Shown: positions 1 to 9,030, counted from the first letter of the stretch. The stretch: 64,000 nucleotides of DNA from AC-32 sp963821495 (GCA_963821495.1 CAWGEA010000001.1:372001-436000); one strand, 5' to 3'. The notes: generated from the sequence alone by a model not told the origin. Translations and numbers: made by a program.

Positions 1-65
1 GGATCGCGCTGACGCTCACCGGGTTCGCGCTGACCTACGCGATCGTGACCCTCGCCTCTCAGTAA
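1..65 (+). CDS. C-terminal tail of a membrane protein (possibly SdhC/SdhD anchor)
   Basis: The frame from base 3 to the TAA at 63-65 gives only the last 20 residues of a protein that begins outside the window. The tail (LTGFALTYAIVTLASQ) is hydrophobic and reads like a final membrane helix. It stops 10 bases before sdhA, so a succinate dehydrogenase membrane anchor is the natural guess, but twenty residues cannot prove it. Confidence 0.45.
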   Translation, partial: IALTLTGFALTYAIVTLASQ

Positions 66-75
66 TGTTGGCCCC

Positions 76-1758
76 GTGATCGCGAAGCACGACGTGCTCG
101 TCCTCGGCGCCGGGCTCGCAGGCATGCGGGCGGCGATCGCGGCCCACGACACCGGTGCCGACGTCGCGCTCCTCTCGAAGCTGCACCCGACCCGCAGCCA
201 CTCCGGCGCGGCGGAAGGCGGCATCAACGCCGCGCTCGGGAACTCGGCCGAGGACTCGCCCGAGTCGCACGCCTTCGACACGATCAAGGGCTCCGACTAC
301 CTGGGCGACCAGGACGCGATCGAGGTCTTCACCGCGGAGGCGCCGGGCGACATCTACGAGCTCGAGCGCTGGGGCTGCATCTTCTCGCGGGACGAGAACG
401 GGCGGATCGCCCAGCGGCCCTTCGGCGCGGCCGCCAGCCCGCGCGCGATCTACGCGGCCGACATCACCGGCCACGTGCTGTTGCACGTCTGCTACGAGCA
501 GCTGCTGAAGCGCGACCTGCGCGTCTACGAGGAGTTCTACGCCTGGAAGCTGGTCGTCGACGACGGCCGCTGCCAGGGCGTGATCGCCTGGGACCTCCTC
601 AACGGCGGTCTGCACTCGGTCGGCGCGAAGACGGTGATCCTCGCGACCGGCGGCTCCGGGCGGCTCTACGCGGGCACGACGAACGCGTGGGCGTGCACAG
701 GCGACGGCTCGGCGATGGCGCTCCACGCGGGAGTGCCGCTGAAGGACGCCGAGTTCATGCAGTTCCACCCGACGACGCTCTACCCGACGGGGATTCTGAT
801 CACCGAGGGCTGCCGCGGCGAGGGCGGCACGCTGCTGAACTCCGAGGACGAGCGCTTCATGGCGCGCTACGCGCCGAACGCGATGGAGCTCGCGAGCCGC
901 GACGTCGTCTCGCGCTCCGAGCAGACCGAGATCGACGAGGGGCGCGGCGTGAACGGCAGCGTGCTGCTCGACCTGCGCCACCTCGGCGCGGAGAAGATCA
1001 TCGAGCGGTTGCCCGGGACGCGCGAGGTCTCGCTGACGTACCTCGGCGTCGACCCGATCCGCGACCCGATCCCGGTGCGGCCGGGGGCCCACTACCACAT
1101 GGGCGGGGTCGACACCGACATGGACGGCCGCACCGAGCTCGAAGGCCTCTATGCTGCGGGCGAGGCGGCCTGCGTCTCCGTCCACGGCTCGAACCGCCTC
1201 GGCGGCAACTCGCTGATGGAGACGATCACCTTCGGCCGCCGCTCCGGGTACGCGGCCGCGGACTGGGCGCTCCAGCACACGACGGTCGAAGTTCCGAGCT
1301 CGGTCGAGGTCGACGCCGAGCGCGAGCTGAAAGAGCTGCTCGACCGCACCGAGGGCGAGCGGCCGTGGTCGATGCGCAACGAGCTCGCCGAGTCGATGCA
1401 CCGCAACTTCGGCCTCTTCCGGAACGAGCAGCGCATGCTCGAGCAGCGAGAGGTGATCGCCGGCCTGCGCGCGCGCTACCGCTCCGTGCTGATCGAGGAC
1501 AAGGGCCGCGTCTTCAACAACGACCTCACGCAGGCGCTCGAGCTCGGCTCGCTGCTCGACCTCGCCGCCTGCATGCTCGAGGCCGGCGTCGCCCGCAAGG
1601 AGAGCCGCGGCGCCCACTCGCGGCCCCAGGACTACCCCGACCGCGACGACGAGAACTTCCTCAGGCACTCGATCGTCCGCTGGCGTGACGGTGGCCCCGA
1701 GCTCGGCTGGAAGCCGGTCACGATCACCAGGTGGCAGCCGGCCGAACGTACGTACTAA
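76..1758 (+). CDS. sdhA: Succinate dehydrogenase / fumarate reductase flavoprotein subunit
   Basis: Catalytic FAD subunit that oxidises succinate to fumarate in the TCA cycle, on the cytoplasmic face of complex II. The 560 residues fit the family. Visible features are the dinucleotide-binding GAGLAGMRAA (about 11-20), the FAD-attachment motif HSGAAEGGI with His42, the active-site stretch QFHPTTLYPTGI with His231 followed by the EGCRGEGG loop (Arg247), and HYHMGGV near 340. The GTG start at 76 places the Rossmann motif at the usual distance from the N-terminus; no clear Shine-Dalgarno is seen. It follows a membrane-protein tail by 10 bases. No iron-sulfur subunit (SdhB) lies downstream, so that partner must be encoded upstream or elsewhere. 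Homologous FrdA and L-aspartate oxidase are less likely given the length and neighbours. Confidence 0.93.
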   Translation: MIAKHDVLVLGAGLAGMRAAIAAHDTGADVALLSKLHPTRSHSGAAEGGINAALGNSAEDSPESHAFDTIKGSDYLGDQDAIEVFTAEAPGDIYELERWGCIFSRDENGRIAQRPFGAAASPRAIYAADITGHVLLHVCYEQLLKRDLRVYEEFYAWKLVVDDGRCQGVIAWDLLNGGLHSVGAKTVILATGGSGRLYAGTTNAWACTGDGSAMALHAGVPLKDAEFMQFHPTTLYPTGILITEGCRGEGGTLLNSEDERFMARYAPNAMELASRDVVSRSEQTEIDEGRGVNGSVLLDLRHLGAEKIIERLPGTREVSLTYLGVDPIRDPIPVRPGAHYHMGGVDTDMDGRTELEGLYAAGEAACVSVHGSNRLGGNSLMETITFGRRSGYAAADWALQHTTVEVPSSVEVDAERELKELLDRTEGERPWSMRNELAESMHRNFGLFRNEQRMLEQREVIAGLRARYRSVLIEDKGRVFNNDLTQALELGSLLDLAACMLEAGVARKESRGAHSRPQDYPDRDDENFLRHSIVRWRDGGPELGWKPVTITRWQPAERTY

Positions 1759-1847
1759 GCCGCAGCAAGATCAGGAACTCGCCGGATTCCGCTCGCCCGA
1801 GCGCGCGTGACGATCCGCCGCATCAGCCCGAGAAGGAGGGGAGAGCC

Positions 1848-3134
1848 GTGCCCGAGACCCTGACGATCACCGACAACCGCAGCGGCCGCTCGTTCGAGGC
1901 GCCGGTCGAGGACGGCGCGATCCGTGCAACCGCGCTCAAGGAAGCCGGCCTGATGACCTACGACCCGGCGTTCCTGAACACGGCGTCGGTGCGCAGCGAG
2001 ATCACGTTCATCGACGGCGACGCGGGGATCCTGCGCTACCGCGGGTACCCGATCGAGCAACTGGCGGAGAAGAGCACCTACCTCGAGACCGCGTACCTGC
2101 TGATCCACGGCGAGCTGCCGGACAACGGCGAGCTCGCGCGGTGGTCGCACGAGATCACCCACCACACGTTCCTGCACGAGAACATGAAGACGCTGATGCA
2201 GGGCTTCCGCTACGACGCGCACCCGATGGGGATGCTCGTGAGCATGCTGGGCGCGCTCTCGACCTTCTACCCGGAGGCCTCGCAGGTCGACGAGCCCGAG
2301 ATCCGGATGCAGCAGGTCGTGCGCCTGATCGCCAAAGTGCCGACGATCGCCGCCTGGTCGTACCGGCACAACTGCGGGCTGCCGTACGTCTACCCCGACA
2401 ACGACCTCGGCTTCACCGCGAACTTCCTCTCGCTGATGTTCCGCATCGCCGAGCCGCACTACCACGCCGAGCCAGCGCTGGAGCACGCGCTCGAGGTGCT
2501 ATTCATCCTCCACGCCGACCACGAGCAGAACTGCTCGGCAAACGCGATGCGCTCGATCGGGTCGAGCAAGGTCGACCCCTACAGCGCGATGGCGGGAGCG
2601 GCCGCGGCGCTCTACGGGCCGCTGCACGGCGGCGCCAACGAGGCCGTGCTGAAGATGCTCGCCGAGATCGGCACGGTCGACCGGATCCCGGACTTCGTCG
2701 ACGAGGTCAAGGCGGGCCACCGCCGGCTGATGGGCTTCGGCCACCGCGTCTACAAGAACTACGACCCACGCGCGAAGATCATCAAGCAGGTCGCCGACGA
2801 GGTGTTCGAGGTGACGGGCCGCAACCCGCTGCTCGACATCGCGCTCGAGCTCGAGGAGATCGCGCTCGAGGACGAGTACTTCGTCAGCCGCAAGCTTTAC
2901 CCGAACGTCGACTTCTACTCGGGGATCATCTACCAGGCCCTCGGGCTGCCGGTGGCGATGTTCCCGGTGATGTTCGCCATCCCGCGCACCTCCGGCTGGC
3001 TCGCCCAGTGGCTGGAGGGGGTGCAGGATCCAGAGCAGAAGATCGCACGGCCGCGCCAGCTGTACGTCGGCGCGGAAGAGCGGGAGTACGTGCCGATCGA
3101 CGATCGGCAGCCGGCAGTCGCTTCCGCGGGCTGA
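1848..3134 (+). CDS. gltA: Citrate synthase
   Basis: Condenses acetyl-CoA and oxaloacetate to citrate, entry step of the TCA cycle. The protein is 428 residues, typical for the hexameric bacterial type. Catalytic regions are recognisable: HADHEQNCSANAMR, the LHGGANEAVLKM histidine, MGFGHRVYKNYDPRA, and the aspartate in VDFYSGIIYQ. The frame is open further upstream, but GTG at 1848 is preferred because a strong Shine-Dalgarno (AAGGAGGG, 1833-1840) lies just in front and the family N-terminus (ETLTIT...) starts here. It is 89 bases downstream of sdhA on the same strand, consistent with a TCA gene cluster. Confidence 0.95.
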   Translation: MPETLTITDNRSGRSFEAPVEDGAIRATALKEAGLMTYDPAFLNTASVRSEITFIDGDAGILRYRGYPIEQLAEKSTYLETAYLLIHGELPDNGELARWSHEITHHTFLHENMKTLMQGFRYDAHPMGMLVSMLGALSTFYPEASQVDEPEIRMQQVVRLIAKVPTIAAWSYRHNCGLPYVYPDNDLGFTANFLSLMFRIAEPHYHAEPALEHALEVLFILHADHEQNCSANAMRSIGSSKVDPYSAMAGAAAALYGPLHGGANEAVLKMLAEIGTVDRIPDFVDEVKAGHRRLMGFGHRVYKNYDPRAKIIKQVADEVFEVTGRNPLLDIALELEEIALEDEYFVSRKLYPNVDFYSGIIYQALGLPVAMFPVMFAIPRTSGWLAQWLEGVQDPEQKIARPRQLYVGAEEREYVPIDDRQPAVASAG

Positions 3135-3142
3135 ATCCTGGG

Positions 3143-3862
3143 CTACGGGTGGGCGGCCGGCACCCAGTGCGGGCCGCCCCAGCTCAGGTCGTACGGGTAG
3201 TGGTGGATCACGTGGGCCCAGATCGTCCACGCGATCCAGCGTGAGGTGCCGTAGAAGAACGCCGCGCGGTAGGCGACGAGCAGCGCGCCGCGGGGGACGA
3301 CCCGGTTGAGCCAGGGCCAGAATGCGTCGGCCCGGTAGATGCAGTTGTCGAAGTAGTGCCTCGTCAGGACGCGCCAGCTGATCAGCCCGTAGACGATCCA
3401 GACGAGGTCCCACATGCTGCCGAGCCCGCTGAAGTAGGCGGCCGCGTCGGTTGTGCGGCCGGTCTGTCCGGCGTACGCCCACGCGTCGAGGTGGAAGTGG
3501 AACGTCCACGGAAAGAGCAACATCGTCCCGACCGTGTCGCCGGTATCGGTGAGCACGTGGGCGGCCTCGCCGAGCATGAAGCTCACCGCCCAGAGCCTGC
3601 TGCCGAAGACCTTCCAGAGAATCAGTGCGATCACTGCGCCGTAGAGCAGCGAATGCGTGAAGCCGAAGCCGGGCCAGCCCCGGTGGAACTGCGCCGGGTC
3701 GCTCGCCTTCAGCTCCCAGGGGCCGAGCCGGATCCCGTACACGAACCACTTCGTGAGCATGTCGGGCGCATACGAGCCGATCAGGAGCGGCACGAACGCG
3801 ACCTTGAGGCCGAGGTGGCGCTGGATGGCGTAGGGCTCGAGGTCGTGTGCCGCCCAGCTCAC
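3143..3862 (-). CDS. Membrane-bound metal-dependent hydrolase-like protein (YdjM/LexA-binding type)
   Basis: A 239-residue, multi-helix membrane protein. It begins with a histidine- and aspartate-bearing N-terminus (AAHDLEPYAIQRHL, then GSYAPDM), followed by FTHSLLYGAV and EAAHVLTDTGDT. Scattered His/Asp residues next to membrane helices are typical of the YdjM-like putative membrane hydrolases, for which no substrate is established. It ends convergently with gltA, 8 bases apart. Its ATG overlaps the stop of the small upstream membrane gene by 4 bases, so the two are probably translated together. Family assignment is by pattern only. Confidence 0.6.
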   Translation of the reverse strand: MSWAAHDLEPYAIQRHLGLKVAFVPLLIGSYAPDMLTKWFVYGIRLGPWELKASDPAQFHRGWPGFGFTHSLLYGAVIALILWKVFGSRLWAVSFMLGEAAHVLTDTGDTVGTMLLFPWTFHFHLDAWAYAGQTGRTTDAAAYFSGLGSMWDLVWIVYGLISWRVLTRHYFDNCIYRADAFWPWLNRVVPRGALLVAYRAAFFYGTSRWIAWTIWAHVIHHYPYDLSWGGPHWVPAAHP

Positions 3863-4059
3863 CGGGCGAGCCGCCTGACCGCCGTGGGCACGAGCCAGGC
3901 CGTCAGCAGCAGGTACCCGAGCCCGACCCAGAAGGAGAGGAGGAAGTCGATCCAGGTAACGCCGATCGCCACGTAGATCGCTGCCGCGAGGCAGTAGCCG
4001 CCGAACACCGTCAGGTCACGGCGGGTGGGCCGGATGGAGCCGAGCTCGGGATCGGACAC
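3859..4059 (-). CDS. Small two-helix membrane protein
   Basis: A 66-residue protein with a charged N-terminus (SDPELGSIRPTRRDL) and two predicted membrane helices, one at about 18-35 and one at about 39-58, ending in a basic tail (VRRLAR). Its ATGA overlap with the following putative membrane hydrolase suggests an operon and possibly a physical partner. Function unknown. It is divergent from the aceBA operon, so the intergenic sites at 4107-4180 could serve both directions. Confidence 0.6.
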   Translation of the reverse strand: MSDPELGSIRPTRRDLTVFGGYCLAAAIYVAIGVTWIDFLLSFWVGLGYLLLTAWLVPTAVRRLAR

Positions 4060-4106
4060 GCGCCCGACTATGCCATGCCGCGAACGGCAGGCCCACCGGG
4101 TAGGTA

Positions 4107-4180
4107 ATGGGATCCGAAACAGGCGATATCCTGGTCAAGAGAACAGAAATCGGCTAGATGGGATAGACTTCGGATCCGAA
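4107..4180 (+). promoter_or_regulatory. Promoter and paired GGATCCGAAA sites upstream of the glyoxylate-shunt operon
   Basis: The 10-mer GGATCCGAAA occurs twice on the same strand (4110-4119 and 4172-4181). The second copy lies in a perfect 12-base palindrome, TTCGGATCCGAA (4169-4180). Between them is a plausible sigma-70-type promoter: TGGTCA (4132-4137), 17 bases, TAGATG (4155-4160). One site would lie above the -35 element and the other near the transcription start, a usual arrangement for a repressor. The GntR/FCD regulator at 7213-7923 is a candidate binder; this is inference. Confidence 0.45.
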
Positions 4181-4198
4181 ATCAGAAAGGATGGTCGC

Positions 4199-4387
4199 AT
4201 GAACCGCTTGCTCTCGAAGATCCGGCACAGCCAGAGGGACGGAACCGGGAACGGCAACGGCGTCAGCCACGTCCGCGTCGTCCACGGCCGCGCGTCGACC
4301 CCGCGCTCGGGCTACGTCCTCACCGCCGCGGAGACCGCTCCGTGCACCTGTCCGGACTTCTGCGAGCGGGATCACGACAACGAGTGA
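4199..4387 (+). CDS. Small Cys-motif protein leading the aceBA operon
   Basis: A 62-residue protein, basic at the N-terminus (MNRLLSKIRHSQRDG) and ending in a compact CTCPDFCERDHDNE segment that could bind a metal through three Cys, a His and acidic residues. The ATG at 4199 follows an AGAAAGG ribosome site at 4184-4190. Its TGA overlaps the GTG start of malate synthase by 4 bases, so translation is likely coupled. I do not recognise a named family. Role unknown; position suggests a link to glyoxylate-shunt expression or activity. Confidence 0.6.
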   Translation: MNRLLSKIRHSQRDGTGNGNGVSHVRVVHGRASTPRSGYVLTAAETAPCTCPDFCERDHDNE

Positions 4388-5955
4388 GCGCGGTGGCCGC
4401 AGCCGAGCTCCGCGGCGGTGCGCCGCGCATCGACGAGGTGCTGACGCCCGAGGCGGTCGCGTTCGTCGCCGGGCTCCAGGAGCGCTTCGGGCCACGCCGG
4501 CTCGAGCTGCTCGACGCCCGCGCGGCGCGGCGTGAGCGCATCGCGGCCGGGGAGCTGCCCTCGTTCCTGCCCGAGACGCGTGAGGTGCGCGAGGGTGCCT
4601 GGGCGATCGAGCCCGTGCCCCCGGGCCTGCTCGACCGGCGCGTGGAGATCACCGGTCCGACCGACCGCAAGATGGTGATCAACGCCCTCAACTCCGGCGC
4701 GCGCATGTTCATGGCCGACTTCGAGGACGCGAACGCGCCGACCTGGGCGAACATGGTCGAGGGGCAGGCGAACCTCACGGACGCAATCGAGCGCACGATC
4801 GAGCTCGAGACGCCCGAGAAGACGTACCGGCTGGACGACGAGGTCGCGACCCTGCTCGTTCGACCGCGCGGGTGGCACCTGCCCGAGCGCCACCTCGAGG
4901 TCGGCGGCGAGCCGGTCTCCGCGAGCCTGTTCGACTTCGGGCTGTACGTCTTCCGCAACGCGCGGCGGCTGCTCGACCGCGGCGCGGGCCCCTGGCTCTA
5001 CCTGCCGAAGCTCGAGAACCACCTCGAGGCGCGGCTCTGGAACGACGTCTTCACCCACGCCGAGGACGAGCTCGGGCTCGACCGCGGCGCGATCCGCGCG
5101 ACGGTGCTGATCGAGCACGTGCTCGCGGCGTTCGAGATGGACGAGATCCTCTGGGAGCTGCGCGAGCACGCCGCCGGCCTCAACGCGGGCCGCTGGGACT
5201 ACATGTTCAGCGTGATCAAGACCTTCCGCGAGCGGCCGGAGTTCGTCCTCCCCGACCGCAACGCGGTGACGATGACGGCGCCGTTCATGCGCGCCTACAC
5301 GGAGCTGCTCGTGCGCACCTGCCACCGGCGCGGCGCCCACGCGATGGGCGGGATGGCGGCGTTCATCCCCAGCCGCCGCGACGCCGAGCTGAACGAGCGC
5401 GCGCTCGCGAAGGTGCGCGAGGACAAGCAGCGCGAGGCGGGCGACGGCTTCGACGGCACCTGGGTCGCACACCCGGACCTCGTCCCGGTCGCGCTAGCGG
5501 AGTTCGACCGGCCCAACCAGCTCGACCGGCTCCGGGAGGAGGTCGAGGTCGAGGGCGCACAGCTGCTCGAGGTCGCCGCGACTCCCGGCGAGGTGACCGA
5601 GGAGGGGCTGCACAACGACGTCGCCGTCGCGCTCCGCTACCTCACGGCCTGGCTCGGCGGCACCGGGGCGGTCGCGATCTTCAACCTGATGGAGGACGCC
5701 GCGACCGCAGAGATCGCGCGCTCCCAGGTCTGGCAGTGGGTTCGGCACGGCCGCTTCGAGCGCGCGCAGGTCGAGCGCGTGGTCGAGGAGGAGCTCGAGC
5801 GGCTCCGGGCCGAGGTCGGCGACGAGATCTTCGAGCAGAGCCGCGTCCACGAGGCGCGCGAGCTCTTCCAGCAGGTCGCGCTCGGCGAGCGGTTCGCCGA
5901 GTTCCTGACCCTGCCTGCCTACGACTACCTGGAAAGGAACGACGATGGCCACTGA
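4384..5955 (+). CDS. aceB: Malate synthase A
   Basis: Condenses glyoxylate with acetyl-CoA to malate, the second step of the glyoxylate shunt. The 523-residue length matches the A isoform rather than the roughly 720-residue G form. Diagnostic stretches include TDRKMVINALNSGARMFMAD followed by FEDANAPTW, RPRGWHLPERH, and HAMGGMAAFIPSR with the following RRDAELNERALAKVREDK. The GTG at 4384 overlaps the stop of the 62-aa upstream gene; GTG at 4393 is an alternative. The 3' end overlaps aceA by 11 bases. Together they let cells grow on acetate or fatty acids without losing carbon as CO2. Confidence 0.93.
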   Translation: MSAVAAAELRGGAPRIDEVLTPEAVAFVAGLQERFGPRRLELLDARAARRERIAAGELPSFLPETREVREGAWAIEPVPPGLLDRRVEITGPTDRKMVINALNSGARMFMADFEDANAPTWANMVEGQANLTDAIERTIELETPEKTYRLDDEVATLLVRPRGWHLPERHLEVGGEPVSASLFDFGLYVFRNARRLLDRGAGPWLYLPKLENHLEARLWNDVFTHAEDELGLDRGAIRATVLIEHVLAAFEMDEILWELREHAAGLNAGRWDYMFSVIKTFRERPEFVLPDRNAVTMTAPFMRAYTELLVRTCHRRGAHAMGGMAAFIPSRRDAELNERALAKVREDKQREAGDGFDGTWVAHPDLVPVALAEFDRPNQLDRLREEVEVEGAQLLEVAATPGEVTEEGLHNDVAVALRYLTAWLGGTGAVAIFNLMEDAATAEIARSQVWQWVRHGRFERAQVERVVEEELERLRAEVGDEIFEQSRVHEARELFQQVALGERFAEFLTLPAYDYLERNDDGH

Positions 5956-7210
5956 CGGAAACGGCAACGGCACGACACCCGGGCGCTGGGAGGGCATCGA
6001 GCGCCCCTACGGCTCCGAGGAGGTCGAGCGGCTGCGCGGCAGCGTCCGCGTCGAGCACACGCTCGCGCGGCTCGGCGCGGAGCGGCTCTGGAAGCTGCTG
6101 CAGGAGGACGACTACGTGCCGGCGCTCGGAGCGATGACCGGCGGCCAGGCGGTGCAGATGGTCAAGGCCGGGCTGAAGGCGATCTACCTGAGCGGCTGGC
6201 AGGTCGCGGCCGACGCCAACCTCGCCGGCCAGACCTATCCCGACCAGAGCCTCTACCCCGCCAACAGCGGCCCCGCGCTCGTGAAGCGGCTCAACAACGC
6301 GCTGCTGCGCGCCGACCAGATCCATACGGCCGAGGGCGACTTCGAGACGCACTGGCTCGCGCCGATCGTCGCGGACGCGGAGGCCGGCTTCGGCGGGCCT
6401 CTGAACGCCTTCGAGGTGATGAAGGGGATGATCGAGGCCGGTGCGGCGGCTGTGCACTTCGAGGACCAGCTCTCGTCCGAGAAGAAGTGCGGCCACCTGG
6501 GCGGCAAGGTGCTCGTCCCGACGAGCCACTTCGTGCGCATGCTCGTGGCGGCGCGGCTGGCGGCCGACGTCTGCGGCGTCCCGACCGTGCTCGTGGCGCG
6601 CACCGACGCGCTCAGCGCCAAGCTCGTCACGAGTGACGCCGACCCGGTCGACGAGCAGTTCCTGACCGGCGAGCGGACGCCCGAGGGATTCTTCAAGGTG
6701 CGCGACGGCCTCGTGCCGGCGATCGCGCGCGGCCTCGCGGCGGCGCCCTACGCCGACCTCGTCTGGTTCGAGACCTCGACGCCCGACATGGAGGAGGCGC
6801 GCGAGTTCGCCGACGCGATCCACGAGCGCTTCCCCGGCAAGCTGCTCGCGTACAACTGCTCGCCCTCGTTCAACTGGCGCGCGCACCTCGACGACGAGCG
6901 GATCGCGGGCTTCCAGCGTGAGCTGGGGGAGATGGGCTACCGCTTCCAGTTCGTCACGCTCGCGGGCTTCCACTCGCTGAACGCGGCGATGTTCGACCTC
7001 GCCCGCGGCTACGCGGAGGAGGGCATGAGCGCGTACGTCCGGCTCCAGGAGCACGAGTTCGAGCTCGAGCCGGCCGGCTACACGGCGACGCGCCACCAGC
7101 GCGAGGCCGGCGCCGGCTACTTCGACGCGGTCATGCAGGCGGTCACCGGCGGGACGAGCTCGACGCTCGCGCTCGACGGCTCGACGGAGGCGGCGCAGTT
7201 CCGGAGCTGA
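5945..7210 (+). CDS. aceA: Isocitrate lyase
   Basis: Cleaves isocitrate to succinate and glyoxylate. The 421-residue protein carries the signature KKCGHLGGKVL (about 180-190) with the catalytic cysteine, SGWQVAADANLAGQTYPDQ near the N-terminus, an IVADAEAGFGG metal-site region, and NCSPSFNWRAHL toward the C-terminus. The ATG at 5945 lies inside the end of aceB and is preceded by GGAAAGGAACG, a reasonable ribosome site. Order and overlap make aceB-aceA one transcription unit, with a GntR regulator 2 bases further on. Confidence 0.95.
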   Translation: MATDGNGNGTTPGRWEGIERPYGSEEVERLRGSVRVEHTLARLGAERLWKLLQEDDYVPALGAMTGGQAVQMVKAGLKAIYLSGWQVAADANLAGQTYPDQSLYPANSGPALVKRLNNALLRADQIHTAEGDFETHWLAPIVADAEAGFGGPLNAFEVMKGMIEAGAAAVHFEDQLSSEKKCGHLGGKVLVPTSHFVRMLVAARLAADVCGVPTVLVARTDALSAKLVTSDADPVDEQFLTGERTPEGFFKVRDGLVPAIARGLAAAPYADLVWFETSTPDMEEAREFADAIHERFPGKLLAYNCSPSFNWRAHLDDERIAGFQRELGEMGYRFQFVTLAGFHSLNAAMFDLARGYAEEGMSAYVRLQEHEFELEPAGYTATRHQREAGAGYFDAVMQAVTGGTSSTLALDGSTEAAQFRS

Positions 7211-7212
7211 CG

Positions 7213-7923
7213 GTGGCCGAGCACGACGCGGGAGGCACGAAGGCCGACGAGATCGCGCTCGCGCTCGAGGACGCGATCATGTCGGGCGAGCTCGCGCCCG
7301 GCTCGGTGCTGCGGCAGGAGACGCTCTCCGAGCGCTTCGGCGTCAGCCGCACGCCGATCCGCGAGGCGCTGCGACGGGTCGCCGCGACCGGGCTGGTCTC
7401 GTTCGAGCCGAACCGCGGCGTGCGCGTGCGCACCGTCTCGCGCGAGGAGCTGCGGGAGGCGTTCCTCGTCCGCGCCGAGCTGGAGGCGCTCGTCACCGAG
7501 CTCGCAGTCCCGCGCTTCGGCGACGCGGAGCTCCTTGCCCTGCGCGCGGCCGACGCGGAGTTCGCGCAGCTCACCGACCGGCTCCTGCAGCGCGGGCGCG
7601 ACCCGGAGGAGCGAAACCAGCTCACCGGGGACTGGGTGCTCGCGAACTACCGCTTCCACGACGTGATCTACGCGGCCGCGCAGGTTCCGTTCGTCGAGGC
7701 GGTGGCGAAGAGCGCGCGGCGGACGTTCCTCAGTCGCTGGCGGGCGGGCGGCCCGGAGATCGACGACCTCTACGAGCAGAACAAGCGCGAGCACCGGGCG
7801 ATCCTGGGCGCGATCGAGGCCCGCAGCGCCGAGGGTGCGCGGGCCCTGGCGCACGAGCACGTCCTCCACTCGTGCCGGCTGCTCGAGGTGATCCTCGACC
7901 ACGTCGCGCCGAGCGCCGCTTGA
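7213..7923 (+). CDS. GntR-family regulator, FCD subfamily
   Basis: A 236-residue one-component regulator. The N-terminal winged helix-turn-helix is clear (LAPGSVLRQETLSERFGVS then RTPIREALRR, about 30-60). An all-helical FCD ligand domain follows, with typical conserved regions around FLVRAELEALVTELA, FHDVIYAAA and EHRAILGAIE. It begins with GTG two bases after aceA and so is probably transcribed with aceBA, suggesting local feedback control. FCD regulators usually sense organic acids through a bound metal; a glyoxylate-shunt metabolite would be a sensible effector, but that is inference. No autonomous promoter is evident. Confidence 0.88.
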   Translation: MAEHDAGGTKADEIALALEDAIMSGELAPGSVLRQETLSERFGVSRTPIREALRRVAATGLVSFEPNRGVRVRTVSREELREAFLVRAELEALVTELAVPRFGDAELLALRAADAEFAQLTDRLLQRGRDPEERNQLTGDWVLANYRFHDVIYAAAQVPFVEAVAKSARRTFLSRWRAGGPEIDDLYEQNKREHRAILGAIEARSAEGARALAHEHVLHSCRLLEVILDHVAPSAA

Positions 7924-8097
7924 GGCGTTGGCGTCGAAGACCAGGATCAAGACGCGGAACTGGCGCGCCGGGTCGAGGGCATCGTCCCAACGGCGACGAT
8001 CGAGGCGCTGCGAACGGTCTGAGTCTTCGGGGGCCGCGGGACGTTTCGGAACACCGGCCGAGCAAGAGTCGGCGCGCGGGAGTCTCCCCGCTTCGGC

Positions 8098-9030
8098 CTA
8101 GCTGCCGCCGGCCGGCGGTACACCCTCGCGCAGCCAGCGGGCGTTCTCGGTGATCGCCTCCCGCGGGTCGGTGCCGAGGTGGCCGGCGACGCCGTCGACC
8201 TTGACGACGCACCCCGGGACATTCGCGGCCAGCCACTCGCCGTGCGCGGGCGGAACGAGCACGTCCGTGGCCCCGTACCAGACCAGGACCGGGATCGAGA
8301 TGTGGTCGAGGTCGAACCCCCACGGCCGTATGTGCGCAAGGTCGTCGTCGGCCCAGCCTTCGACACCGAGGGCCGAGTGCTCGGCCCACGACTCGCGAAT
8401 GATCTGCACCCTTTCCTGGCGAGCCAGCTCCTTTCGATCCGAGTCGCTCAGTTCGAAGGCGTCGAGCACGGCCGACGGGTCGACGGCCACCCGGGCCGTG
8501 ATCCTCGCGTGCTCGGCTTCCAGCTCCCGGATCAGGACCTCCTCGCCTGCGACGGCCCAACCGAACTCCTTGACGTTCTCCGGATCCATGCCCGCGAGCC
8601 AGGACTCCTGGTCGAGCCCCGGGTTCCCCAGCGGCGCGACGCCGACCTGACACGTCGCACGGACGACCCGGTCTGGCAAGAGCGCCGCGCACGCGAGGGC
8701 ATGCGACCCACCACCGGACCCGCCCGTGACTCCGAACTGCTCGAGGCCGAGATGGTCGGCGAGCGCGACCACGTCGTCGACCTCGTCGACCACGCGCCGG
8801 CCTGGCCGACGCGTCGACCTGCCGTAGCCGGGCCGGTCGTGGGTGACGACGAGGACGCCGAGCTGCCGATAGAGGTCCTCGTCCGGCCAGCGCTCGAGAC
8901 GGCAGCCTGGGGTTCCGTGCAACATGAGCACCGGATATCCGTCGCGATCGCCCCACAGCGCGAAGGCGAGCTCGCGCCCGTCAGGGGTCTCAAGCTTCAG
9001 GAGCGACTCACCCACGGCCGCGCCGAGCAT
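8098..9030 (-). CDS. Alpha/beta hydrolase
   Basis: A 310-residue alpha/beta-hydrolase-fold protein. Oxyanion-hole HGTPG, the DRPGYGRS loop, the nucleophile elbow GVTGGSGGG (serine), a late acid in WYGATDVLVPPAH, and the C-terminal histidine in VAGHLG give a complete catalytic triad. ATG at 9030 is chosen; GTG at 9057 would add nine residues and neither has a good ribosome site. Esterase, lactonase and epoxide hydrolase are all possible. It is divergent from the cupin gene at 9169 and convergent with the GntR gene. The 174 bases between that gene and this one (7924-8097) show nothing recognisable. Confidence 0.82.
   Translation of the reverse strand: MLGAAVGESLLKLETPDGRELAFALWGDRDGYPVLMLHGTPGCRLERWPDEDLYRQLGVLVVTHDRPGYGRSTRRPGRRVVDEVDDVVALADHLGLEQFGVTGGSGGGSHALACAALLPDRVVRATCQVGVAPLGNPGLDQESWLAGMDPENVKEFGWAVAGEEVLIRELEAEHARITARVAVDPSAVLDAFELSDSDRKELARQERVQIIRESWAEHSALGVEGWADDDLAHIRPWGFDLDHISIPVLVWYGATDVLVPPAHGEWLAANVPGCVVKVDGVAGHLGTDPREAITENARWLREGVPPAGGS

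Noticed and set aside
7924..8097. Possible gene in the gap after the GntR regulator
   Set aside because: Short frames here lack ribosome sites and any recognisable pattern; the gap is probably just the joint 3' region of two convergent genes.
8103..8116. GC-rich self-complementary run near the end of the alpha/beta hydrolase
   Set aside because: It codes for the last residues of the hydrolase and has no unpaired loop; too weak to call a terminator.
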